Assembly (NCBI RefSeq): GCF_027244095.1 | Contig: NC_069662.1 | Span: 17,448,501-17,512,500 of the forward strand | Reading direction: 5' to 3' | DNA from: Hemicordylus capensis | Taxonomy: Eukaryota > Chordata > Lepidosauria > Squamata > Cordylidae | Length of the DNA stretch: 64,000 nt | Shown: piece by piece, positions 53,125 through 63,495 of the stretch | Layout: each line of letters opens with the position of its first letter | Position numbering within the stretch: position 1 is the first letter of the stretch | Notes under the pieces: model-generated | Databases searched by the model: none | What the model was told of the DNA's origin: nothing | What the model saw: the letters and a program-made list of their open reading frames with translations, nothing else | Program-made: the position numbers and the translations under genes

Positions 53125-54387
53125 AGTGCCGTTCTCAAAAACGTTCCCACTGGGGCAGCAGCGTACTTCCTTGGCCAGCCCGGTATGTCGCGGACCAGAA
53201 GTGGTTGCTGTGCGTGTGCATGTTGAGCTTGCTCGTGTACGCGTTGCGATGTGCACACGCACAGTCGCCACTTCCGGTCCGTGGCATACTGGGGCGGCAA
53301 GGAGATATGCTGCCGCATCAGCAGGATGTTTTTGAGAACAGTGCTGGCGAGGAAACATGGTGGGCGGGGGGAGCACCCTCCCCAGTCCTTAAAGTTATCT
53401 CCCCCACCTCTGAACCAGCCAAACCGCTAGTCTTTCAAACCGGTGCGGAGGCCTGTAAAGGGCCTCCGAACAGGTTCCGTGCACATCCCTACAATACACT
53501 AATGCACAATATGAAATGAGTAAGCCATAAAAAGTACATAGAAAACGTTATCTAAAATACCGGAAGCAAAGAGTCAAGTGACACAGAAATCCTTCCCCAA
53601 GATGGGTATTTTAAAAAACAGATATTCCCTGAGGAGGACACAATTTCACAGATAGCTTCATTACTTCAATTTTCCTGCTGGACTAAAAAACCCCAAAAAC
53701 AATCTGCAGCAAAAAGTAAACAAAACTTGGCATCAGTCCTTGCTTAGGAACATTGATTTCTTCACCTTAAAAATGTTTCTTGAACATCCAGCCTAGAGAA
53801 ACGTTGCATAACTAACTCAAAGACTTAAACCCTTCATTTAGGCTGCACAGTCCACTGGGCACAGTGGACACATCCCCAAATTACCATACATAGGATTGCA
53901 CGAATTATTGCAAGCACGATCCAGCCAAGTTAAGTTCAAGTAATTTCAATGCAAGAGATCAAACATGATCTCAAGGCTGCAATCCTAGATACACACTTCC
54001 ATAGGATTATTTACTGCTCTGAACTTGGTCCTAATAAATGTATTACCACAGAAAGTGGCTTTTTCCCCGGGAGGGGGCGTCCCCTAATGGGCCAACATCA
54101 TGGTTACCTAATATTTTTGTTTTGTAAGATTATAAGCTCCCTCGAATACCGTGGACCTATTTGCTTTTATAAAAACGCGGACAGGCGCAAGTCGCAAATC
54201 TCTCCCCACCTAAATCAGTCCCTAGGATTTGCAAATGTTTAACTGGGCTGACTGCTTTAGATTCTCTTTAACTAAGCTTTTAGGAAAACACTCTACACAT
54301 GCTCAGAGGCATTCCACTGCAACATCTCTAGTGATTTAGTTAATTAACGGCGTCCTAGCTGGCAAATGAGGAATACGGCACCTCACC

Positions 54388-54650
54388 AGCCCCCAACCCC
54401 GTCTGCAGCAGGACTCTCCGGAGCTTACAGCTCGCGCGCAATTGCTTCCATCTTTTCCAGGAAACCAGCCCAAAAAAGCAGACAAAAGCGCAATTGATTA
54501 CGGCCGCCGCTTCTATCTGGAGAAGGAACCAGAGCAATAGAACTAAAACCCCTCAAAAGCGCCTGCGCTGCTTTTGGAAAAAAAGGCATAAACTAGCTCC
54601 TCTCCGCTTGCCTTTACTTTGCGCGTGCGCTCCTCGTGCGTAACGTCATG
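54388..54650 (-). other. PAGR1: Candidate noncoding first exon of PAGR1
   Basis: The first coding exon of PAGR1 has its own splice acceptor (ag at 50417-50416), so a further exon must lie upstream. The CpG-rich stretch has a good minus-strand donor, GGGGGCTG then GTGAGG, at 54387/54386. The upstream end is set only by the GC-rich, TATA-less promoter-like sequence near 54.6 kb and is a guess. Confidence 0.35.
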
Positions 54651-55480
54651 CGTACTTTAGTATCCCCGCTCGTCAGAGAAACTTTCCGACACGCAGTTTA
54701 AACTTCTGTTAGAAAAATGAAAGCCGTCATGGGCAAGGAGGGACTCTTTTAATGGCAAAAAAGGGCAAATTACCGTATCAAATAGATTTCTATATACGAT
54801 ATGTTCATCGGAAGTTATAAAGGAAAAAACCAGTCATTTGGTAACCGGAAGTGCCATTAAGGACAATGGCGGTAAGCCTAACTCTATCCTTTTCCCGTTT
54901 TCCTATCTCTAAGTGGGGTGTTGCGCGTGCGTAGGTCTTCTCAACGCCCTCTCACTCCAGTGCGCCCGCGCGGAGTTTTCACCCCACCTTGCACGATGTA
55001 ACGGCGCCTTCCTCAGTCCCGCGCACGCGCAGACTGCGCCGCCCGTCTCAATACGCACGCGCCGTAGCCGACAACTCCTCCCTTCCCCCCTTCCCATTGG
55101 CCCTTTTCTATTTAGGAGGCGGGCATAGCGCCAAATACAAACGGAGGTTAGTAGTTCTTTAATGCGTCGTTCAGAGTTGTGCTATTGTGCGGTAGGCGGT
55201 CTGGGTGGGAGCAAAAAAGTAGGGTAAGTGCAATGGGTGGCGAAGGCCGCCGCCGGTAGAGCCTTCCCTTTTTCCTGTGGGGCTTTCCCCCCGTTCCCTT
55301 GTCCTTTCTGGTTTCCCTTCTTCCTGGGCTTGCTTTCAAATCTTTCCGGTTTCCCTCACTGAAGGCGGCAGCAGCAGCAAGGAGCAGAAAGCGTTAAATC
55401 CACGGCCTGTTGGCTCCCCCCCGCCTCAAGCCCCGGCCGCGTGGTCCCTCCTCCCCCAGCTTGGAACTTGAGTTTAAATA
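54400..55480. promoter_or_regulatory. CpG-island-like bidirectional promoter, PAGR1/KIF22
   Basis: GC-rich and CpG-rich compared with the surrounding AT-rich repeats. Several NRF1-like palindromes are visible (GCGCGTGCGC near 54622, GCGCGTGCG near 54923, CGCACGCGC near 55022 and 55057). Also present: an ETS-like ACCGGAAGTG at 54844, a YY1-like ACAATGGCGG at 54864, a CCAAT box (reverse, CCATTGG at 55094) and an E2F-type GCGCCAAA near 55130. CCAAT plus E2F fits a cell-cycle gene such as KIF22. There is no TATA box. Confidence 0.7.
54866..54871 (+). CDS. KIF22: Candidate KIF22 exon 1 coding part (MA)
   Basis: ATGGCG with A at -3 and G at +4, followed directly by a GTAAGC donor. Phase 0 fits the phase-0 acceptor at 58013. 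A rival noncoding first exon could end at a GTAAGT donor at about 55223. Confidence 0.45.
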
Positions 55481-58400
55481 CTTTATTTTGGTCTTTGACC
55501 TGCAAAAGTAGAACTTAACACGGGACACACACCGCACCAAAACATCAAAAGACACAGTGAGCAAAATTCAGATTGCTACAGTTAAATGTCCAGGCTACTC
55601 AACTGCTAACTACCAATCAGTATTAATTAAGTGCCTACTTAACTATTAGCTAATAGTCCGGGAGGGTGGGGAGGAATTGCGTTTCTTCATGCCGTGCTCT
55701 GCTTGCCACAGCACAATATTTAGCTACAAGAATGGAACTGGAGGGGGAAGGCTTGTTCCCCTCGCTGGAAACCGCCTTGGGATTGTTTTCAATGAAAGGT
55801 GGTATATACATTTAACAATGAATGAATGAATGAATAGCAATAAATGCATAAATAATTAATGGGACAGTAAAAAGTAATCAAGAGTAATCAATGAGTCTGC
55901 TTGCCTCTTTATTGACTACATTTCTATCCTGCTCTTCCTCCATGGAGCCCAGAGCAGTTATGTCTATCCCACAACAACTCTGGGAGGTAGTTTAGGCTGA
56001 GAGATAAGTGGCTGGCCCAGAGTCATTCAGTAAATTGCATGGCTGAACAGGGATTTGAGTTCTGATCTCCCCAGTCCTGGTCCAACACTCTAACCACTAT
56101 ATCACTTTAGCTCTCCATATGGTGGGGCTTGGAGAGTTGCAGAAATACTAGTGGTCTGGTTTTGTGTGTATTTCTCTTTCTCTTGTTATAAATTTATTTA
56201 TATATTGCTTTTCAAGTTCTCAGAGGGATATACTTAGCAAAACATCTAAGAAAATGGCTTTCTGCTCCCAGAATGGCTCACAGTTCTGTGTATGGAGGGA
56301 AGAAGAGCACATAATCAATCTATGGAATTATCTGCCATAGGTTGTGGTCATGGCCACTAGCTTGGATGGTTTTAAAAGGGGCTTAGACAAGTTCACGGAG
56401 GATGCCTATTAGGGGGTTACTAGTCTGGTGGCTATAGGCCACTTCCAGCCTCAGAGGCGAGATGCCTCTAAATACTAGTTGCAAGGGAGCAACAGTAATA
56501 GAGAGGGCATACCCTCACCTCTTCCCAGTGGGCTTCCCAGAGGCATCTGGTGGGCCACTGTGGGAAACAGGACTAAATAGGTCCTGGGCCTGATCTAGCA
56601 GGCCTGTTCTTATGAGTGGAGCATCCTAGATTATTTGCTAGTTTTAAACTGGTCTGATTGGATTCAGTGTGTGCAGCAACAACAAAAAGCCCCAAAGCAT
56701 TTTACATAGAAAAAAGTATTAGAAAGTGGTTCTCTGTTCCAATAGGGCTCTCCTCAAGAGAGTTATTGACTCTATTTTGCTCAGTGCTTGTTATTTATTG
56801 TTAAATGTATATACTTATAGTTATAGTATACTTATAGTTATAATAGCTCATACATAGTTATAATAGCTCAAACATAAATCACTTGCATATTGTCTTGTAT
56901 AAGCATGCAGAGGAATAATAAAGCCTCAAATTCTGGAAAATATATTTACTCTTTGCAAAGGGGTACAAAGTGCAAAACTGAGAAATAAACATTTGCCTGC
57001 CTGCTCCAAAAATACATGATCAGATAGCCTGATCCAGCTTAGTCATTTCTCACGACCCTTTAAACACTATTTTCTTCAGCCACCTTCTGCACGGCACGGT
57101 CTTGGTAGTTAAAAGTTAAAAGTTGGATTGCTACTCCTCTCTATTTGAAAGCATGTTTGTATATGGTGAAGTGATTCTATTTCCATATAACATTTGGTTG
57201 TCTGAACTTACCCTTTCTGTTGACCTCTTTTTGTCTGGAAAACTCTGAATGGGAGAAATATGGCTGAAATTGTCCACTAGTTACATGCAGCCTGATAGGT
57301 AGGTTTGGGGAAGATGAGGGTCATGACATGAACATACCAAGAGCTTGAGTGGGCTCCTGGCAGAGGTGAGGTCACTTGAATCTGAGATTTCTAATCTAAT
57401 AGCAAACACAGTATGTTGTTTTTGGCCAAGGGGCATACATTGGTACAGTGGCTTCGTCAAAGAAAATGGCCCCCGGAAATGACCTTAGTGGTAATTTCCG
57501 GCCACCTCTGACCCGTAGATATGTGAGGTTGGCATGTCCCCCCCCCCCCCACTTTTTAAATGTATGCCAAGGTCAGGTGTCTTCTTCCTGTATCCGTGGA
57601 TGAGTTCCACCTGTATCTCATCTCTTTGTTGGAAAGTCAAGAGATCTGAAAATGTGTTTGGAGATGCAGGCAATGCATCTGTAAACGTATGCATGCTTGT
57701 GTACATGGAGATGCTCAGAATGCAGCAGGAGTGGCTACCTATTGCCTTAGCATCTGGTTCTTCCTTAGCTGTAGAGTTATGAAGCTTAAAACGTTGCTGG
57801 GTTAGAGAGTAAAATTGCAGGAGAAGTTTTAATCAAAAAGATCACAAGTTGACTCGGACAAGAGAGTCCTGAAAGAGCATCTAGTCTTGCAGGAATGTAG
57901 AGATCTTGGCAAAAGACCTGCTAAAAATTTCTTGGTGTGTGAGCGTTTGCTGCCAGTGGCTGTTCTAAATCCATACTCTTCTCCCGCCGCCACTACCCCA
58001 CCCCTGCTGCAGGTATTCATGACAAGTAATCAGCGCTTAAGCCGGGCCGGGTTCCGGAGAGCCCCCGTTAATGCACCAGCCCGGGTACGAGTTTGTGTGC
58101 GGTTGCGCCCTGGTGTAGGGACCGGACAAGGTCAAGATGCCCCGTGTGTGCGAGGAGTGGGCTCCCACTCATTGGAGATCCTCAACTGGAGAAACGAGAT
58201 GGAGATGATGAAGTACCAGTGAGTCGGATGGAGAACTGGTTAACCTGCATGCCCCATAAGGTCTAATAGTTGACCCCATAGATCAGCCAATATTTAACAG
58301 GGGCCCTGTTTTGAAGTGGGCAAGGTCTGGCGGAACAGCTGTGTTGGCTCTGCCTACTGACTCCCACAGGAAGCCAGACATGGGCCAAGGGCTCTATAAC

Positions 58401-59030
58401 CCCCTCTCCCAGTGTGCCCAGCAACAGCAGTCTTCCTCCAGGGGTGTCTGTTCACTGCTTCTGCCTTGGCTTGCACATGGGAGGGAGCTATGGTTAAAGG
58501 GAGAATGCTAACGGGGGCTCTGTTGCTGTTCATGCTGCAGGAGAATGAGCCCTTTGGCTGGGTCTTGGCTTGGGATAAGTCAGTGTTCTTCACTGTAAGG
58601 CCTGTGGGGCAGTGGCAGCCCCCACCAACCCTAAGCGTGGCTCCTTGACTAACTGTTCCTTGGGCCTGTGTGAAGCTTTGGCCAAAGCTGAATACTCTGC
58701 ACTGGCACCAGGCACAGATGATCACTCTCACCAGGCAGTGCTGCACTTTGACCAGCACTGGGGGGGCTCCTTTAACGAGAAGGAGCCCTCTTGAGTCCCT
58801 TGCACCATCTTGGAAGGCATGCACAGAGTGCTGGGAAGTGTAGCCCTTCCCAGCACTTTCCCCAAGAGGGCTTTGACTCTCTCTTAACGCACCTTCTCAG
58901 CACTGACAAAAGTGTATTACTGTATGGAGGTCAGCACAGAGGCTCTCCTATTGAAGGGTGAACTTGTTTTATTTTGCCGAACTGGCTGTGGCTTAAAAAG
59001 TAGTGAAGTTCACTGGGATAGGTGGTTATG

Positions 59031-59080
<50 letters not shown>

Positions 59081-62000
59081 AATGAGAGAGTGGGTATCCC
59101 TTGAGATCCCCACTCGTGCTAGGGAGGCCTTCAGGGCCCAAATCTGACCCCCAGTTGCTTATCCGTACCTTAAGACACTTCCAGTTCTGAAAAGTCCCAG
59201 GAAACTGTAGCTCAGTGGCAGAGTGGCTGCTTTGCATGCAGAAAACCCCATTTGCAGTCCCTAGTATTTCCAGTTAAAAGGAAACCTTGGTTCCTGGGAA
59301 AGACCCAGTGTCAGACCTTAGAAGGCTGTGGCCGAAGTAGAAACCATTGGACTTCATGGATGTATTGCCTGACCCTACAGAAAACACCTTCACGTGTAAG
59401 CCAGCAGGCCCCAATCCCATTTTTCTCTCTCCACCAGCTTTGATGCTTTTTACGGTGAAACATCCACCCAACATGACATCTACATGGGATCAGTCCAACC
59501 TTTCCTGCGCCATCTCTTGGAGGGGCAGAATGCCAGCATCCTGGCTTATGGGCCTACCGGAGCAGGTAAATATGACAGACTAACTAAATCATCTCAGAAG
59601 AACTGGAGTCTGCCAGCAGGGGTGGAAATGAAACTTGGAGAAAATATGCCTCTGCAATATTCTCCAGATTTTCTCTGGGGGGTTTTCTTCAAAATTCTCA
59701 TGAGGGTCTCTTTCTTCAGCACAGCAACTCCCTCATTCAGCAGGGGGGAAATGAAGAAAAAACAATAGCAGCCATTGAGGGGGGCAAACAATTGAGATTT
59801 CTTGGATTGTTGCTTGCTTTCTATAAAAGGCCAAGAGAATCACTCCACAAGTGGCCGATAAATATTCTATTTAATTTTATAATCAAGTTAATGAACACTT
59901 TTCAGATTCAGAGACCTCATAGTCTGCACAGTGCCCCCAGCCTTTGCTCACAAAATGTTAATTTGCAATTCTGTGTACTCGGCTGACAACAGTAGACAGC
60001 AGGGGATGAAGGAAGAGACAGTGAAGGGGCACATGACTATGAATAACTGTTAATGATGGTTATATTAATGACTGTGAATGGCACCAGATCTTAGCCAAAA
60101 GGGCAATAAGTGATGTGTGTGGTTGTGCAAAAGATGCTTTGCAACAACTCTATATGAGTGACAAATTAATGTTTTGGGAGCCTAGACTAAAGGAAAACAG
60201 TTGTCCAGACAATGAGGGACTCTGTTCCTCTGATTTTGAACAAAAACATATTGCTTGAATTCTATTTTAATATATCACCATCAGCCACTTATACAGCCTT
60301 CTTAAAACAAACAAACAAAAAACCAGAAGCTTCAGTTCATTGGGGTTCGTGGCCCACCCCTAGTATCCTCCTTAAGGTAGTCTGGTGTGCTTTCTCTGTT
60401 AGTCATATTCTCAAGGAGCCATCTATGGATATAAAAATTATTTCTGAGTAAATAAATTCAAGAGGTGAGACTTTGTGATTGCAGATAAATTCTCTTAAGT
60501 ATTCTTCTCCCTTCCAGGTGAAGAATATTAGGAAAAAACAGTGGCTGGAGAATATGTTTCTCCATTTCTAGATGAAATTGAGTCAGGGAGAGCCGACGGT
60601 TCTCTAAACTTTTTCTCCTGCCTTTTGTTCTCTTTTGCCAAAATGATAGGGAAGACGCACACTATGTTGGGCAGTCCAGATCAGCCAGGGGTGATACCGC
60701 GAGCTGTTCGGGATGTCTTGCAGATGACAAGGGATGCTTCAGGGGATGAGTGGAAGTATTCAGTCTCCATGTCTTACCTGGAAATCTACCAAGAGAAGGT
60801 AATGGAAGATTGACAAAGCTGCTTGTGAGGGGGAAACTGAGCCTAGTGGGTTCAGTGGGGAAAGGCCTGGAGCCCGGAAGTCCGTGAGGGAGAATGAGAA
60901 ACAAGATGGAGGAGCCCTATATCGTGGAGAGCACAACCTAGTGGGGCAAGCGATGCGGCATTGGCACACTGCTCTCCTTTCTCATGTTGCACTGGCTTGT
61001 TCTGCCTGCCGAGGAGGAGGAGACAGCGAGGTCAAGTGTCACCAGTGCCCTTCCCAGAGGCCAGTAGAATGACCAACTGCGCTGTTGCGCAGGAAGTGGT
61101 GGAGGAGAATCCATCAAGGTCTTAGGACAAATGGTGGTGTAAAACCATAAATAAATACAATAGAAAGGCGGTGTGTGGGGGTGCGGAATCCCACTTTTTA
61201 TTTTACATGATAGCCCTGCTGGATCAGCCTCCCCTGCAATTGGTATTCGGAGTCATCCTGCCTCTGAGCCTAGAGGTAGCCTATAGTCATCAGGACTAGT
61301 AGCCATTAATAGACCTGGCCCATGAAAAAGTTAATTTGAATGACTTGCTTCTAAAACTGACTCTACAGAGACTGTTCTGGGAGCATTGTTGGCTGAAGTG
61401 CAGAGTAAATGACCTTTTCCTTGAGTGGCGGTGCTCCTCGTCCTGGAGAGTTGGTGAACTCTGAATTGAGCTCCATCCTGCTTCCAAGCAGACAGTCTAA
61501 GAAATCTAAGTGGTTTGGTTTCTGCCCCAACCAGGTTCTTGACCTCTTGGAGCCCTCCCTTCGTGACCTGCCCATCCGGGAGGATTGCAACCATCACATC
61601 CTGGTGCCTGGCTTGACACAGAAGCCGATCATGAACTTCTCAGACTTTGAAAGCTACTTCTTGCCTGCCAGCTGCAATCGGACAGTGGCACCCACGCAGC
61701 TAAATCAGCGCTCCAGCCGCAGCCACGCTGTGCTGCTGCTTTGGGTGAGCCAGACCCAGGGCTGGCCCCCCTATGCACGCCGGGCTGCCAAACTTTGCCT
61801 GATTGATCTAGCCGGCTCGGAAAACAACCGGCGGACAGGCAACCAAGGTCTGCGGCTGAAGGAGAGCGGAGCCATCAACACCTCGCTCTTTGTGCTCAGC
61901 AAGGTGGTAGACGCCCTCAACCAGGGGCTGCCTCGGGTACCCTACCGAGACAGCAAGCTTACTCGTCTGCTGCAGGTAATTAAGATGACTTGAGTTTTCT

Positions 62001-62764
62001 AGCAGGGCAGTGGGTTTGCTGGGGAGGCAAGGTGATGTCATGGTCGAGGCCTTTTCAATGATGGCCCTTTGGCTTTGGAATGCCTTCCCTGAAGAGCTTC
62101 ACCATGTTCCCTCCCTCAGTGTTCTTTAAAAACAACAACTAAAAATGCATCTTTTTAAAGAGGCTTTTTAATGTTTCACCTGTTGCTTATATCTGGGTAG
62201 GCTCTTCAGTTTTTATGATTCTCAATTTTTCGCTTTTTAAGTAACTTTTAATTTGAAACTTCAACTATAGTTCTGATTGTGATCTTAGCTTGGATTTTTA
62301 ACTTTAACTTAATTTGGTTAATTTATTTGTATCTATTTTATGCATGCTATGAGCCGCCCCAAGTGGTAGTGTACAAGGGGGCGGGGTATAAATATTTTAA
62401 ATTATGCTGGACCAGCACTAGGGAGACCTGGGTTCAAATTCCCATTCAGTTATGAAGCTCATGATCAGTCCCTATTTCTTACCCTAAGCATACATCACAG
62501 TGTTTTTGCAGAAGTTCAGGGGTGGGGTGCAATGTGTGCCACCCTGAGCTCCTTGAGGGCAAAAAGGCAGGAGAAAAAAAAATGTAATAAATAACCTTCT
62601 TGTACTCCAGGATTCCCTGGGTGGTAGTGCTCACAGTCTGATCATTGCCAACATCGCCCCTGAGAAGAGGTACTACTTTGATACCCTCACGAGCCTCAAC
62701 TTTGCTGCCAAGTCCAAGCAGGTGGTGAACAAACCCTTCATGCAGGAAACGCTGCCAGAAATTG
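54866..62764 (+). CDS. KIF22: KIF22, kinesin-like protein 22 / Kid chromokinesin (5' part; runs off the window)
   Basis: Plus-end motor that binds chromosome arms in mitosis and gives the polar ejection force. Coding exons 58013-58218, 59438-59565, 60650-60798, 61535-61975 and 62611-62764 join in frame and cover almost the whole motor domain. Motifs: [10 protein letters not shown] start of the motor, P-loop GPTGAGKT split by an intron, LEIYQEKV, switch I NQRSSRSH, switch [10 protein letters not shown], then [33 protein letters not shown] and [20 protein letters not shown]. It matches recalled human KIF22 closely. The start is open: an upstream ATGGCG followed by GTAAGC at 54866-54871 joins in phase 0 with 58013, giving MAVFMTSNQ; or translation starts at Met 58019. 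The coiled-coil and helix-hairpin-helix end lie outside the window. Confidence 0.93.
55819..55838. repeat. (AATG)n short tandem repeat at a LINE tail
   Basis: Four or five AATG units following AAACCGCCTTGGGATTG-type LINE 3' sequence (55765 onward). Confidence 0.75.
55908..56118 (-). mobile_element. MIR-like SINE
   Basis: TTCTATCCTGCTCTTCCTCC, GGATTTGAGTTCTGATCTCC, CTCTAACCACTATATCAC. Confidence 0.7.
56290..56615 (+). mobile_element. CR1 LINE 3' end
   Basis: AAGGGGCTTAGACAAGTTCA, GATGCCTCTAAATACTAGTT, ATCTAGCAGGCCTGTTCTTA. In the KIF22 5' intron. Confidence 0.8.
56780..58012. other. KIF22 5' intron, rest
   Basis: AT-rich to neutral sequence with a C run at 57540-57551. No exon recognised before the acceptor at 58012. 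Confidence 0.5.
58013..58218 (+). CDS. KIF22: KIF22 coding exon 2 (start of motor)
   Basis: After [53 protein letters not shown]. The match to human begins at RLS. Ends in phase 2 at GTGAGT. Confidence 0.93.
59034..59076. repeat. (GT)n microsatellite
   Basis: About 21 GT units in KIF22 intron 2. Confidence 0.93.
59200..59335 (+). mobile_element. tRNA-derived SINE, partial
   Basis: CTGTAGCTCAGTGGCAGAGT and CTGCTTTGCATGCAGAA. 3' end shortened. In KIF22 intron 2. Confidence 0.65.
59438..59565 (+). CDS. KIF22: KIF22 coding exon 3
   Basis: [40 protein letters not shown]. The donor GTAAAT splits the P-loop. The junction makes His where human has Gln. Confidence 0.95.
60650..60798 (+). CDS. KIF22: KIF22 coding exon 4
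   Basis: [20 protein letters not shown] completes the P-loop; [12 protein letters not shown] ends in phase 0 at GTAATG. Confidence 0.95.
61205..61325 (-). mobile_element. CR1 LINE fragment
   Basis: TAGCCCTGCTGGATCAG, GGTATTCGGAGTCATCCTGC, TAGTAGCCATTAATAGACC. In KIF22 intron 4. Confidence 0.7.
61535..61975 (+). CDS. KIF22: KIF22 coding exon 5 (switch I and II)
   Basis: 441 nt, phase 0 to 0. Carries [37 protein letters not shown] and [12 protein letters not shown]. All catalytic kinesin motifs are intact. Confidence 0.97.
62036..62400 (+). mobile_element. L2-like LINE 3' end
   Basis: GGCTTTGGAATGCCTTCCCT, T-rich spacer, GAGCCGCCCCAAGTGG and GGCGGGGTATAAATA. Same layout as 7430-7920. In KIF22 intron 5. 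Confidence 0.65.
62403..62597 (+). mobile_element. MIR-like SINE ending at the KIF22 exon 6 acceptor
   Basis: GAGACCTGGGTTCAAATTCC (B box), CCACCCTGAGCTCCTTGAGG, then an AATAAATAA tail 14 bp before exon 6. Confidence 0.65.
62611..62764 (+). CDS. KIF22: KIF22 coding exon 6 (end of motor)
   Basis: [37 protein letters not shown], ending in phase 1 at GTAAGG. A SINE tail ends just before its acceptor. Confidence 0.95.
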
Positions 62765-62945
62765 GTAAGGAGGGGAGCTGGCCTGGAGGCTTGAGTGGAG
62801 GCAGAACTGTGGCACGCTAGAGGTATCTAGGAAGGAAACACCTGGAATCCAAGATCTTTTGACTCCCCAGGAAAAGAGTGAGGTCCAGTACGGAGGTTCT
62901 GCTCAGACATCTTTTAATCATGGCTTGAATCTAAATACACCCTAG

Positions 62946-63082
62946 GACAGGAGTTTCCAACCTGCAGGCCTCCAGATGTTGCTGAACTACAGTACAACTC
63001 CCATCATCCCCAGGCATGAATTGTAGCTGGGGCCGATAGGAGTTGTAGTTCAGGACCCCCGGATTGGGAACCACTGTCCTGG
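62946..63082. mobile_element. Hairpin MITE
   Basis: CAGGAGTTTCCAACCTGC to GGGAACCACTGTCCTG. Arms GTACAACTCCCATCATCCCC and GATAGGAGTTGTAGTTC. In KIF22 intron 6. Confidence 0.7.
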
Positions 63083-63348
63083 AATCTTCCACGATCTACC
63101 TTTTCCTTGAGGAGCCCTGACTCTTGTATGAGCCTGGTTAAGATCACCCCCTTTCTAGTTCAGGTGCATTCCCAGAAGTTTCCCAGGTCCAAACAGGACT
63201 GAAGATATAGATTAAACCAGAGACGGCCAAGTGGGAAAAGTGCAGTTTAAGATGAGGATTGTAGTGAAGGCCAGATGCCTTGCCTTGCGTTGACTGATGA
63301 TTGTGCCTCTGAGCCTTCTGCTTTGGAAAGACTCTGGAAGAAGAATGA

Positions 63349-63495
63349 GATGACAGGCTCTGAACTGATATGTAGATATCAAAATAGCTTTCCAATTTGG
63401 ATCTCCGACCAAGAGGCACCAGTCTCTGCCCCTCCAATGATTCCTTCCATCAGAACACAAAAAGCCTCCAAGATGTTGCCTACACTCAGATCAAG
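63349..63495 (+). other. Weak candidate for the next KIF22 exon
   Basis: An open frame with phase-1-compatible acceptor (GATGACAG) and possible GTATTA donor encodes SDQEAPVSAPPMIPSIRTQK, loosely like the human linker after the motor (PMAAPASASQKLSPLQK). The pyrimidine tract is poor and the similarity short. Confidence 0.2.

Larger units (their letters stand above)
52813..53491. mobile_element. Long palindromic hAT-like MITE, second copy, with nested MITE
   Basis: Termini TAGGGATGTGCACAGG and GTGCACATCCCTA. Inverted arms include ACTTTAAGGACTG with CAGTCCTTAAAGT. Flanks CTATACAC and CAATACAC (7 of 8). A (CA)n tract at 53090-53122 and a 183-bp-family MITE at 52860 lie in the left arm. Confidence 0.75.

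Noticed and set aside
53065-53376. Frames on both strands with Thr-His runs
   Set aside because: Produced by a (CA)n tract inside a palindromic transposon.
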